64,000 bases of DNA, taken from the NCBI GenBank assembly GCA_947313855.1, contig CAMZNS010000035.1, positions 1 to 64,000 on the forward strand, in the 5' to 3' direction. Of this stretch, positions 1 to 10,384 are shown in pieces. Made by a program: the position numbers and the translations under genes. Position 1 is the first letter of the stretch. The number at the start of each line of letters is the position of its first letter. A model generated the notes under the pieces. It ran no database searches and was not told where the DNA came from. It worked only from the letters and a program-made list of their open reading frames with translations. This stretch comes from an uncultured Deferribacteraceae bacterium (lineage in GTDB: Bacteria > Chrysiogenota > Deferribacteres > CAMZNJ01).

Positions 1-153
1 TTGGTAAGGATCGAGGGGGTCGGGGGGGACGCTATCCTCAGGCGGGCTACTGCCAATCTTCAAGCCCGATCCACAGGCTGTTACGACTACGAGTGTCAAC
101 ATCAGCATTAATAGTAATATTGCGATAAGTCTATTTTCTGAGGGTCTAGGCAT
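1..153 (-). CDS. Truncated lipoprotein (N-terminus only; runs off left edge)
   Basis: Reverse-strand reading from ATG at 153 gives MPRPSENRLIAILLLMLMLTLVVVTACGSGLKIGSS..., a hydrophobic signal followed by a VTAC lipobox. Confidence 0.6.
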   Translation of the reverse strand, partial: MPRPSENRLIAILLLMLMLTLVVVTACGSGLKIGSSPPEDSVPPDPLDPYQ

Positions 154-179
154 GAGTTATTGTAACAAGTTGTAACAAT

Positions 180-351
180 AAAATCAACATCTACGAATAC
201 ACGACCGCACGCACAACCACGCACAACCACGCATGACCGAACGCACAACCACACACAACCACGCATGACCACACACGACCACGCGCACGACCACGCGCAC
301 AACCACGCATGACCACACACGACCGCACGCACAACCACACACAACCAACCC
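180..351. repeat. Degenerate tandem array, 10-12 nt units (acgcacaacc / acgcatgacc / acacacgacc)
   Basis: About 13 consecutive related units read directly; array abuts the uppS stop codon. Confidence 0.85.
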
Positions 352-1065
352 TTAGCGTCCAGCTCCCAAAGCACCATACCTACGTTCGCGTGAGTAGTAG
401 TCGTCTAGTGCTTGCTTAAGCTGTTTCGCCTTAAAGTCGGGCCACATTGTGGGTGTAATGTAGAGTTCGGAGTACGCAATACGCCACAGCATAAAGTTGC
501 TTATGCGATGGTCTCCGCCGGTGCGTATGAGGAAGTCGATATTCGGGATGAAAGCGTTGTATGTACGGTCATGGAGAGCGGTTTCGGTAATTTCGTCGGG
601 TAGTATTTTGCCGTCAAGAGCGTCTTGAGCCAGTGCTTTGGCAGCCACAACAATCTCGTCTCGACCGCCGTAGTTAATTGCCATGTTGATGACTAGCCCT
701 TTGTTATTTTGGGTTTGTGCAACAAGGTTGGTAATTTTGTTTGCTGTGTTTGCGGGTATCCCTTCCAGACACCCGGAAACAACTAGCCTGTGTATTTTTA
801 GGCTTTTGAGGAGACTTTTGGAGGATATAAATTTATCCATGAGTTCCATGAGGTAAGAGACTTCGTCTTTTGGTCGTAACCAGTTTTCGGTGGAGAAGGC
901 GTAGAGGGAGAGGAACTCGATACCGTGGCTGTAGGTCTCGTCGATGATGGTTTCAACATTTTTGACACCTTCACGATGTCCGATACTGCGAATGTATCCG
1001 TGTGTTTTTGCCCACCGACCGTTACCGTCCATGATTATTGCCAAGTGCCTCAGCCCATTGTTCAT
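352..1065 (-). CDS. uppS: Isoprenyl (undecaprenyl) diphosphate synthase
   Basis: HLAIIMDGNGRWAK, SLYAFSTENW, INYGGRDEI, DFLIRTGGDHRISNFMLW motifs. Confidence 0.95.
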   Translation of the reverse strand: MNNGLRHLAIIMDGNGRWAKTHGYIRSIGHREGVKNVETIIDETYSHGIEFLSLYAFSTENWLRPKDEVSYLMELMDKFISSKSLLKSLKIHRLVVSGCLEGIPANTANKITNLVAQTQNNKGLVINMAINYGGRDEIVVAAKALAQDALDGKILPDEITETALHDRTYNAFIPNIDFLIRTGGDHRISNFMLWRIAYSELYITPTMWPDFKAKQLKQALDDYYSRERRYGALGAGR

Positions 1066-1121
1066 ACCTGTTAACCTTTGCCTTGTTCGATACCGATTCG
1101 ACTAGTATGCATAGTTGTGCA

Positions 1122-1670
1122 CTAAACCTGTAGGATCTCTTGTTCTTTTATTTTGTGTTGTTCGTCCACCATTTTGATGTAAGTATCGGTAAGTTTTTGC
1201 ACTTGTTCAAGTAATTTTTTCTCATCATCTTCCGATATTTCGCCATTTTTTTGCTGTTTTTTAACACCATCGTTAGCAGCACGCCTGTCGTTGCGTAATG
1301 AGACTTTGGCATCTTCGGTCATTTTGGATAGCTGTTTCACCACACTTTTGCGTGTTTCTTCCGTCATGGGTGGTACGATAATGCGAATAAGTGTGCCGTC
1401 GTTGTTGCAGCTCAAGCCTAGGTCAGCCTCTTGGATACCTTTTTCGATGGCACCAAGTATGGAGGCATCCCAAGGTTGAACGACGATTGTTCTGGCGTCG
1501 GGGGTAGATATGGTTGCCATGGTAAACAGGTCGCCCATTGTGCCGTACTGTTCTACCCTCAGGTTTTCCACCATGGAGGCTGTTGCACGACCAACACGAA
1601 GTTGTTTCATTTGGTTTGCGTAGTGCTCCATGGATTTGTCCATTTTAACTTGTAGGTTATCGATAATCAT
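1122..1670 (-). CDS. frr: Ribosome recycling factor
   Basis: RVGRATASMVENLRVEQYGT and C-terminal LTDTYIKMVDEQHKIKEQEILQV; 182 aa. Confidence 0.95.
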   Translation of the reverse strand: MIIDNLQVKMDKSMEHYANQMKQLRVGRATASMVENLRVEQYGTMGDLFTMATISTPDARTIVVQPWDASILGAIEKGIQEADLGLSCNNDGTLIRIIVPPMTEETRKSVVKQLSKMTEDAKVSLRNDRRAANDGVKKQQKNGEISEDDEKKLLEQVQKLTDTYIKMVDEQHKIKEQEILQV

Positions 1671-1702
1671 AAAATCGTACTCCTGTGTTTAATTTTACTT
1701 TG

Positions 1703-2407
<705 letters not shown>

Positions 2408-2493
2408 TTAAAACTCTCCATTTTTGTGTACACGTTCTAAGTGCGTATCAATCTTCACCGCGGTGTCCATTGTTCTTAGAAGTCAATTTATTG

Positions 2494-3096
2494 TTAGTTT
2501 AGGGGGTGGAAGATACGATTAAACTTAATTCCACCGTTGGGCACCTTTGACCAGATGACAAACCGAGCCTTCCCTTTAATGCTGTCAGCGTCAACGAAGC
2601 CCCAGTAGCGGCTGTCGAAGCTGTTTTCACGATTGTCGCCCATGGCAAAATATTTGTTTTCGGGGATGGTGAATTCGGGCATATTGTCGCGATATGATGT
2701 AAAGCTAGTGCCAAAAGTTGAGATGGTGATGTAGTCTTCCTGTTGCGGTGCACCATTGATGTAGAGAACTTTATCTTTGACAGCAATAGTGTCGCCAGGG
2801 ATACCAACGATGCGTTTAACATAGTTTTGGCTCGGAACAATGCCGAATTTGAACACAACAATGTCGCCACGCTCAACACTACTCCATAGGTAGGACATTT
2901 TGTCCACAAAAATCCTATCGCCAACGTTAATAGTGGTTTCCATGGATCCTGTGGGCACCTTGTAAAGCTCAAACACAAATGGACGTACAATCCCAAAGGC
3001 AATGACAAACGTAATGGCAATAGCTTCTAGCCAGTCAAGAAAAACTCGCCTTGTGGTTTTGGGCAAGTGGATGGTTTCCTTCTTCCTAGATAACAT
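2494..3096 (-). CDS. lepB: Signal peptidase I
   Basis: YKVPTGSMETTI (Ser), NYVKRIVGIPGDTI (Lys), MGDNRENSFDSRYWG. Start taken at the internal Met MLSRKKE. Confidence 0.93.
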   Translation of the reverse strand: MLSRKKETIHLPKTTRRVFLDWLEAIAITFVIAFGIVRPFVFELYKVPTGSMETTINVGDRIFVDKMSYLWSSVERGDIVVFKFGIVPSQNYVKRIVGIPGDTIAVKDKVLYINGAPQQEDYITISTFGTSFTSYRDNMPEFTIPENKYFAMGDNRENSFDSRYWGFVDADSIKGKARFVIWSKVPNGGIKFNRIFHPLN

Positions 3097-3177
3097 AAGA
3101 ATCCTCGTAATAGTCTTTCGTTTGCTAGCGTTGACGTTGAGTAGTTGTGGCACTGAAAAGCGGTGAATATTTTGTTG

Positions 3178-4992
3178 CTACTTACCTTTGGCGTCATCTT
3201 CGAGGGTGAGGATGGAGAGGAACGCCTCTTGCGGTATCTCCACGCTCCCAATACTTTTCATACGTTTTTTACCAGCTTTCTGTTTCTCTAAAAGTTTACG
3301 TTTGCGTGAAACGTCTCCGCCGTAGCATTTTGCTGTAACATTTTTGCGAAACGCACCTATCTTGGTACTGGCAATGATTTTTGTACCGATGGCGGACTGT
3401 ATGCTAATGTCAAACATCTGCCTTGGGATTACGGTTTTCAGTCTGTCCACGAAATCACGTCCTTTGTAGTAGGCGTTGTCTTTGTGGACAATGACTGCTA
3501 GTGCGTCCACAACATCTTTGTTGATCATGATGTCAAGTTTGACGAGGTTTGATTGTCGGTACTCGAAAAATTCGTAATCGAAGGAGGCATACCCTTTTGT
3601 TTGCGATTTGAGTTTGTTGTAGAAGTCGGTGACAACTTCGCCCATGGGCAGGTAGTATTCGATGACAGCACGTCGTTCTCCGAGATAGCGGATATCTTTT
3701 TGCACCCCACGTCGACTTTGGAGTAGTTGTATGACCTTCCCCACGTAGTCGGTTGGTACGATAACAGTGGATGTTATGAACGGTTCGCTAATGCTACTGT
3801 ATTTGTTTGGTGGTGGTAGTTTGGAGGGGTTGTCGATTTCGATTGTGGTTCCGTCTGTGAGCCCGATGCGATAGATAACTGATGGTGCTGTTGTGATGAG
3901 GTTGAGGTTGAATTCTCGTTCGAGTCGTTCCTGTGTGACGTCCATGTGTAGTAGTCCGAGGAAGCCACATCGGAACCCAAACCCTAGTGCTGAGGAGGTT
4001 TCAGCTTCGTAGTGTATGGATGAGTCGTTTAGGGTAAGTTTTTCTAAGGCGTCTCGGAGGGTTTCGTATTCCGCTGAGTCCACGGGGTACATACCGCAGA
4101 ACACCACAGGTTTGACCGCCTTGAAGCCGGGTAGTGCTTCGTCACAGGGGTTGTCTTCGTTTGTGATGGTGTCCCCTATCATGATGTCTGAAACGGTTTT
4201 GATGGCACCGGAAATGAATCCTACTTCACCGGAGTACAGTGTTCCGACATCTGTGGCCGATGGTGCGAAGTAGCCCATGAAGTCTGCTTCGTATTTGGCT
4301 TTGCGTCCCATAAACATGAGTTTGTCGTTGAGGTTCATCGTCCCTTCGAACACACGAAACAGAGCCATGGCACCGCGATAGTTGTCGTACCAAGAGTCGA
4401 ACACGAGAGCACGTAAGGGCATGTGTGATTTGTCTTCTGGTGGTGGTATGGTTTTGATAATGGCTTCGAGTATCTCTTTTGTACCCGCACCGGTTTTGGA
4501 TGAGGCGAGTATTGCGTCGCTGGCGTCGATGCCGATGAAGTCTTCGATTTCGTCACGCACTTTTTCAGGATCGGCTGCAGGGAGGTCGATTTTATTGAGT
4601 ACGGGAACAATTGCCAAGTTGTGATCGATTGCCATGTAGACGTTGGCGATGGTTTGTGCTTCCACCCCTTGGGCAGCATCCACAACAAGGAGCACGCCTT
4701 CGCATGATGATAGTGCTCGTGAGACTTCGTAGGAGAAGTCAACGTGTCCGGGTGTATCGATGAGGTTTAGTTGGTATGTGTTTCCGTCGTCGGCTTTGTA
4801 GGATAGTCGCACCGTTTGTGCTTTGATGGTGATGCCCCTCTCCCGTTCGATATCCATGCTGTCTAGGAGCTGAGATTTCATGTCACGGCTTTCAACCGCA
4901 CTGGTAAACTCTATGAGTCTATCGGCAAGTGTACTTTTCCCGTGATCGATATGGGCGATGATGCTAAAGTTGCGTATAAGTTTATGATCCAT
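3178..4992 (-). CDS. lepA: Elongation factor 4
   Basis: [23 protein letters not shown]; GTPase motifs and [12 protein letters not shown]; 604 aa. Confidence 0.97.
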   Translation of the reverse strand: MDHKLIRNFSIIAHIDHGKSTLADRLIEFTSAVESRDMKSQLLDSMDIERERGITIKAQTVRLSYKADDGNTYQLNLIDTPGHVDFSYEVSRALSSCEGVLLVVDAAQGVEAQTIANVYMAIDHNLAIVPVLNKIDLPAADPEKVRDEIEDFIGIDASDAILASSKTGAGTKEILEAIIKTIPPPEDKSHMPLRALVFDSWYDNYRGAMALFRVFEGTMNLNDKLMFMGRKAKYEADFMGYFAPSATDVGTLYSGEVGFISGAIKTVSDIMIGDTITNEDNPCDEALPGFKAVKPVVFCGMYPVDSAEYETLRDALEKLTLNDSSIHYEAETSSALGFGFRCGFLGLLHMDVTQERLEREFNLNLITTAPSVIYRIGLTDGTTIEIDNPSKLPPPNKYSSISEPFITSTVIVPTDYVGKVIQLLQSRRGVQKDIRYLGERRAVIEYYLPMGEVVTDFYNKLKSQTKGYASFDYEFFEYRQSNLVKLDIMINKDVVDALAVIVHKDNAYYKGRDFVDRLKTVIPRQMFDISIQSAIGTKIIASTKIGAFRKNVTAKCYGGDVSRKRKLLEKQKAGKKRMKSIGSVEIPQEAFLSILTLEDDAKGK

Positions 4993-5196
4993 TTTGTTAA
5001 GCTTGCACCTACTTTTATTTTGAATAACCTACTTTGTGAAGATTTTGTGTAAATTTTGTGTAAATTTTGTATAAATAAAGGCACGTCTCGTAATTTTGGG
5101 GTATGCGTTCAAAAAAGCAACGCCTCAAAGTTTAGCCAAACACAAATTCTACACATAATACAACACATTTAACATAGTTTCAACTGTATTTTATTA

Positions 5197-5224
5197 TTGT
5201 AATCGATATTCAATAAGGTATAAT
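5197..5224 (+). promoter_or_regulatory. Candidate sigma70-type promoter for the response regulator gene
   Basis: TTGTAA (5197-5202), 16 nt spacer, TATAAT (5219-5224), about 70 nt upstream of the GTG start. Confidence 0.4.
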
Positions 5225-5293
5225 GGTTTTAGATGGTTGGCTCTCGCCTAAAATAAAACAAATATTGGTCAGCCAACACAATCAGGAGCACCC

Positions 5294-6037
5294 GTGAAAC
5301 AACTAATAATAGTAAGCAACTTTCAGGAAATAGCCGACATAATCAAAGATGTACTAGTTTTCGAAGGGTACGACCCTATTGTTCTCAGTTCTTTAGAAGA
5401 GGCGGTCAAAGCTTTCAACCGAGGCAGCTTTTCCGCAGTACTATTCATCGACTACCAAAATGACGACGATGGTAGTATCGACCCCATCGTAAACTCAATA
5501 CTCAGCAAAACAAAGAAAACCGTGGTGATGGAGTACATTCATACCAAACCACAACTCACCAACAGCATAACACTAGAACACAACAACCCACACATTATAA
5601 ATGGTACCACAAAACCCTACGAACAATATAATCCCGAAGAGCTCATCGCAATACTGCGTAAGGTGTTTAATCAGGATGCAGGGGAAGACGAGGGGGAAGG
5701 TGCAGGGAGAGACGACGAGGCACGGGTGCTTCAATACGGTAACGTTACCCTTGATGCCGCCAACTTTACCCTAACGGTGTCGGGCGACAGGAGATATATT
5801 ACGCCAGCACAGTCCAACCTATTGGCATACTTTATGGAAAACCAAGGGTCAGTTATCAGCAAAACAAGCCTCATACTCGAATATCTAAACAAAAACGATA
5901 TCTACGTATGGAGCGAATATCTAGACAATAATATTAGGCAGCTACAGGAATTAGTGGGGGACAACCCGAAAAAGCCAAAAGCCATCAAGCTCATCGAGGG
6001 TATCGGCTACTATATTACGCCGGAGGCACAACAATAA
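5294..6037 (+). CDS. OmpR-type response regulator with atypical receiver domain
   Basis: Receiver-like N-terminus (AVLFIDYQNDD; TTKPY) plus a winged-helix C-terminal domain (ITPAQSNLLAYFMENQGSVISKTSLI...IEGIGYYI). GTG start. Confidence 0.75.
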   Translation: MKQLIIVSNFQEIADIIKDVLVFEGYDPIVLSSLEEAVKAFNRGSFSAVLFIDYQNDDDGSIDPIVNSILSKTKKTVVMEYIHTKPQLTNSITLEHNNPHIINGTTKPYEQYNPEELIAILRKVFNQDAGEDEGEGAGRDDEARVLQYGNVTLDAANFTLTVSGDRRYITPAQSNLLAYFMENQGSVISKTSLILEYLNKNDIYVWSEYLDNNIRQLQELVGDNPKKPKAIKLIEGIGYYITPEAQQ

Positions 6038-6330
6038 ACGCCAATACCGTAACCACGCAACTGCACCAGCACCGTAGTACCGCTGCACCGTAGCCACGCC
6101 ACGCAACTGCACCCTACTTACTGCATCCACAGCACAACAATAAACGCCAATACCGTAACCACGCCACGCAACTGCACCCTACTACTGCATCCACAGCACA
6201 ACAATAAACGCCAATACCGTAACCACGCAACTGCACCCTACTTACTGCACCAGCACCGTAGTACCGCTGCACCCTACTACTGCATCCACAGCACAACAAT
6301 AAACGCCAATACCGTAACCAACAGTACTGC
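6026..6330. repeat. Complex repeat cluster containing four copies of gcacaacaataaacgccaataccgtaacca
   Basis: Copies start at 6026, 6132, 6196 and 6291. The first is the 3' end of the response regulator ORF and the last the 3' end of the convergent membrane-protein ORF. Confidence 0.9.
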
Positions 6331-6564
6331 TATAGGGATATACAAAACCATGGCAAATCGATAAACCCTCGCCATCAAAAGAAGGGATACCACAAAAAAC
6401 GTGATACTAGTGAATGCCACAGTAAACACGCCCAACTCTAAGAGGGGCAGATCCAAGCCCACAACATAAAACAACAGTAAATCTGCCGCTATGAAAGTGT
6501 ACAGTGCAAAAATGCTTATCCTGTAGAGGAGCATGTAAAGTATTTTATACCGTTCTGTTCTCAT
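6277..6564 (-). CDS. Small hydrophobic membrane protein (95 aa)
   Basis: Three or four hydrophobic stretches; no family recognised. Confidence 0.55.
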   Translation of the reverse strand: MRTERYKILYMLLYRISIFALYTFIAADLLLFYVVGLDLPLLELGVFTVAFTSITFFVVSLLLMARVYRFAMVLYIPIAVLLVTVLAFIVVLWMQ

Positions 6565-6599
6565 AAATTCAACAACCCGTGCAGCTTGCTATTTTGCAC

Positions 6600-7415
6600 C
6601 TAAATAAAATTTTTCACAAAAGATAGTATCAGTATCACCAGAAACATCACCTTAACGTACTTGTTGGTGACACTGCCGATAAACTTAGAACTAATCTTGA
6701 TACTGACATAACTACCAGCAAGAACCAACAACACTAAATGAAAATTAACATACCCTGCAAGGTAGTAGATTAAAAGTGACACCGGTGCCGCAATACTAAT
6801 GGCAAACGAGCTAATCCCGATGGCAATTTTGATGGGCAATTTGGCAACGCCAGTGAGCAGGGAGATCATCATACTCGCACCGCCAACACCGAGTATCCCA
6901 GATAATACGCCAGCACCAGCACCAAAATATGCAATCAGTTTCATTTTGTGTGTTTCGTAGTACATCTCGCGACCATCCACAGTAATCATCCCCGACAGGC
7001 TAGTATTCTCCACCCTGTCGATTGAGGGGTACAGGAGCCCATCCGCCTTGCTACGAAAGGTCAGAATAATGGGGATAACCAGAAATAACGCGAAGATTAT
7101 ATGTACGGCACTGTCGGATAGGAGGAAAATCGTGAGCAACGACCCAAAAACAACACCCACAACGGAAACACCACCCATAATAAAAGCTGTTTTGAGCTGA
7201 ATGTTGTCCATGCGAATGTTCACCGACGTTGTAACAACAGCATTGACGCTCATCACTGCCATGGATATTCCGATGGCCTCTTTAATCGGCATCCCTAGTA
7301 CTTGCGACAAAATGGGCACCATGATGATGCCGCCGCCAAACCCTGTAAAAACAATCATGGCACCAGCAGCAACGCCAGTGGTTAGGTAGAGAATAATATC
7401 TATAAAATCGAGCAT
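6600..7415 (-). CDS. TSUP / TauE-SafE family membrane transporter
   Basis: GAMIVFTGFGGGIIMVPIL and ILGVGGASMMISLL half-repeats. Start taken at MLDFIDI; the ORF extends to 7541. Confidence 0.8.
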   Translation of the reverse strand: MLDFIDIILYLTTGVAAGAMIVFTGFGGGIIMVPILSQVLGMPIKEAIGISMAVMSVNAVVTTSVNIRMDNIQLKTAFIMGGVSVVGVVFGSLLTIFLLSDSAVHIIFALFLVIPIILTFRSKADGLLYPSIDRVENTSLSGMITVDGREMYYETHKMKLIAYFGAGAGVLSGILGVGGASMMISLLTGVAKLPIKIAIGISSFAISIAAPVSLLIYYLAGYVNFHLVLLVLAGSYVSIKISSKFIGSVTNKYVKVMFLVILILSFVKNFI

Positions 7416-7730
7416 GGTAAATGCAACCTCAAAGTTAGTCTCAGCGTTAGTCTCAGCGTTAATATTAGTAGTAGACACCTGTGGCGTACGTACGTCAAGG
7501 TATTTTTCGGCGTAGGTGTCTGCAATCCCTATCTTTTGCAAGACATGACGCGAGTAGTCTTACATAACATATGCAATTAGCATTGTAACACAATCCTATC
7601 ATAAACACCAGCGATAATGCAAGCTGATGAGCAACGTCTGTTATAAATTTGAAACACCACCTGCAATATAACTTGTTGTCCACTTATTTTACATTTTCAG
7701 TATTAATTGTGTCTATAAAAGTTAACACTT

Positions 7731-7877
7731 CGGGGTGCGTACAGTGTGCAAAAAAACTTACGCTACCCCATAGCAAGTCAATAAACACAGGGCTTTAGCC
7801 GTTGGCATAATACTTGCTATAGACTAGATGAATAGACTTTGACTAGGGAAGCAAAACCTTGATCCTGAGAAGGTAGT
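7731..7877 (+). other. Candidate structured 5' leader RNA of lpxC
   Basis: Three successive inverted repeats: GGGGTGCGTA(7732-7741)/TACGCtACCCC(7759-7769); ATAGCAAGT(7770-7778)/ACTTGCTAT(7812-7820); ACCTT/AAGGT near 7857-7875. Confidence 0.4.
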
Positions 7878-7939
7878 TACACTAATTTAAGCCTATACCC
7901 AAGTTGCATAAAAATAAATAAATTGAGGAAACCAAAAAT

Positions 7940-8869
7940 ATGTTTCAAAAAACCATCGACAAAAGCATTACAATTGACGGAATTGGTATTCATAGCGGTC
8001 AAGTTGTAAGAGTTGTCTTGCATCCCGATTTTGCCAACACAGGCATCTCCATGAGAAAAATCACTAACAACAACGCACAAACCACCTATGTTAAGACCTC
8101 CCCCGAATTGGTGAAAAGCACCTTCCTAGCTACGATTATCGGACTACCATCTGGCGACGTCAGTACCGTCGAACACCTCATGTCAGCACTGATTGGACTT
8201 GGCATCGATAATGTCAAAATCGACTTCTACAACGACGAATGCCCCATTATGGATGGCAGTGCACGTCCCTTCGTGGAAAAAATACTTGAAACTGGCATAA
8301 ACCAACTCGCTCACCCCAAAAAATTCCTCAAAATTGTCAAGCCGTTCAATATCGTCGATGGCGACAAATATATTGAGGTTATCCCCTCAAGGTTCTTCAA
8401 AGTTACAACTGAAATCGAATACCCGCACCCCATGATTAGACGCAGTAAGGCTTCCGTCAATGTCCAACCCGAATCCTACATCGAAACCGTATGCCAAGCA
8501 CGTACGTTCGGATTCAAAAGCGATGCGGACAAACTACTCTCCATGGGGCTCTCCAAGGGTGCTTCCCTGAAAAACACTGTTGTGTTCGACGACAGTGGAC
8601 TGCTCAACGAAGAGGGGTTACGCGTGGAAAATGAACCCGTAATGCACAAACTCCTTGATATTATCGGCGACGTTGCCCTCATCGGCATGCCAATAATGGG
8701 ACATATTCGTGCTTACAAAAGTGGTCACAGCATCAACAATATGCTTGCAAGGCGGATTGCTACCGATAGCAGTGTTGCCGAGCTTATCGACGTGAACATC
8801 GTCCCTGAGCTCAACGAACAGCTTGTTCTACCTGTGTTCCAAAACTTATCCCTGGGGAATGCCTCCTAG
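7940..8869 (+). CDS. lpxC: UDP-3-O-acyl-N-acetylglucosamine deacetylase
   Basis: STVEHLMSAL, CPIMDGSARPFVE, HKLLDIIGDVALIG, GHIRAYKSGHSINN. Confidence 0.96.
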   Translation: MFQKTIDKSITIDGIGIHSGQVVRVVLHPDFANTGISMRKITNNNAQTTYVKTSPELVKSTFLATIIGLPSGDVSTVEHLMSALIGLGIDNVKIDFYNDECPIMDGSARPFVEKILETGINQLAHPKKFLKIVKPFNIVDGDKYIEVIPSRFFKVTTEIEYPHPMIRRSKASVNVQPESYIETVCQARTFGFKSDADKLLSMGLSKGASLKNTVVFDDSGLLNEEGLRVENEPVMHKLLDIIGDVALIGMPIMGHIRAYKSGHSINNMLARRIATDSSVAELIDVNIVPELNEQLVLPVFQNLSLGNAS

Positions 8870-8938
8870 CCCCACCAAACAATACTGCAGGCAGTCGACT
8901 AGTCCTGTACGCACTCCAAGTAGATTACAACATATGAG

Positions 8939-8981
8939 CAAAAAGACCAGCATGGGCGTTAATCCCACACTGGTCTTTTTT
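8939..8981 (+). terminator. Intrinsic terminator downstream of lpxC (possibly bidirectional)
   Basis: aaaaAGACCAGcaTGGG cgttaat CCCAcaCTGGTCTttttta. Confidence 0.8.
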
Positions 8982-9076
8982 ATTACTTATTCTTTACTCC
9001 ACTGTGCGGAACATATCTCAACATAATACATCAACACAAATCCACACGTGTACGGCTCCCAAGGCTCCCAAAACTC

Positions 9077-10384
9077 TTACACAAAGTGGCTACCAATTTT
9101 GACGATAAACAAAGCAGCAATAACATACGTCAACCAATACACCTCGCGAAAACGCCCTTTAGCAGTCATCAACACAGTGTACAAAATAATACCCAGAGAG
9201 ATACCCTCAGCAATGGAGTACCCCAAAGGTATGATGGCAATGGTGATAAATGCTGGCACAGAGGTTTCGATGCAGTCGAAGTCCACCCCCAGTAGCTGTT
9301 TAAACATGAGGAAACCAACTACAACAAGAACAGGTGTCGTAGCAAATATGGGAACAACGCTAAACAAAGGGTAAAACATCAGAGCAGCAAGGAACAAAAC
9401 ACCAACAGTAACCGCCGTCAACCCTGTACGACCACCAGCACTCACACCCGCACCACTCTCAACAACTGTTGTTACCGTGGATGTGCCGAAGATGGCTCCC
9501 ACCAAAGTGCCGATGGCATCAGAGATAAAACCACGCTTCACATTTTTAATGCGTCCATCCGGTTCCACAAGGTTGGCTGTTCGTGCAACAGCCATGAACG
9601 TTCCTGCCGTGTCAAAAATGTCCACAAACAGGAATATGGCCAACACAACCATGAAATCCAAAGTGAACAGCTGCGAAAAATCGAAGTGCAGGAATGTGCC
9701 ACTAACATCGGGCAAGCTGACTACAGTGCCTATCCCCGACAGGTCGGTGAGCCCAAACGGAATCCCCATAATCGTCGTAACCACTATGCCAATAAACAAC
9801 GCTCCCACAACTTTGTACATATAAAGTAGTGCTGTAATTGCGATACCGATCAACGCCAAAATAGCCATGGGGCTTTGGAGGTAACCGATGGTGGTCACAG
9901 GAACACCTTGGACGATTATGCCTGCGTTGGCAAATCCGATATAAGCAACAAACAGCCCGATACCAGCACCGATAGCGTATTTGAGATCCATGGGTATGCT
10001 CTTGATAACCAGCTCCCGAATATTGAAAATGGATAAGACCAGGAATATTAGTCCCTCAACAAACACGGCCGCCAGAGCCATCTGCCAGGTGTATCCCATG
10101 CCAAGAACAACTGTGTACGCAAAGAACGCGTTCAAGCCCATGCCAGGCATTAACGCAAACGGTAGCTTCGCCAAAAGCCCCATCACTATGGACGCAACCG
10201 CTGCTGCAATGGCAGTCGCAGCAAACGCACCCTCCTTTGGCACACCAGCATCGCTAAGAATAGCGGGGTTTACCGAAAGTATATAAATAATGGTAGCAAA
10301 GGTTGTAAAGCCAGCAATAACCTCTGTTTTCACACTCGTATTGTTTTCGCGAAGAGCGAATAACTTTTCCAACATCCCATTCAC
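9077..10384 (-). CDS. NCS2 / AzgA-like guanine-hypoxanthine permease
   Basis: MPGMGLNAFFAYTVVLGMG, LFVDIFDTAGTF, GTSTVTTVVESGAGVSAGGRTGLTAV. Confidence 0.9.
   Translation of the reverse strand: MNGMLEKLFALRENNTSVKTEVIAGFTTFATIIYILSVNPAILSDAGVPKEGAFAATAIAAAVASIVMGLLAKLPFALMPGMGLNAFFAYTVVLGMGYTWQMALAAVFVEGLIFLVLSIFNIRELVIKSIPMDLKYAIGAGIGLFVAYIGFANAGIIVQGVPVTTIGYLQSPMAILALIGIAITALLYMYKVVGALFIGIVVTTIMGIPFGLTDLSGIGTVVSLPDVSGTFLHFDFSQLFTLDFMVVLAIFLFVDIFDTAGTFMAVARTANLVEPDGRIKNVKRGFISDAIGTLVGAIFGTSTVTTVVESGAGVSAGGRTGLTAVTVGVLFLAALMFYPLFSVVPIFATTPVLVVVGFLMFKQLLGVDFDCIETSVPAFITIAIIPLGYSIAEGISLGIILYTVLMTAKGRFREVYWLTYVIAALFIVKIGSHFV

Noticed and set aside
108-377. 89 aa Cys/Val-rich minus-strand ORF
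   Set aside because: Translation of the 180-351 repeat, overlapping the uppS end.
7731-7860. TPP (thi-box) riboswitch, suggested by cGGGGTGC...ACCCC...TAGGGAAG
   Set aside because: The conserved CTGAGA and CCTGATCTGGATAATGCCAGCG elements are absent, and lpxC is not a thiamin gene.
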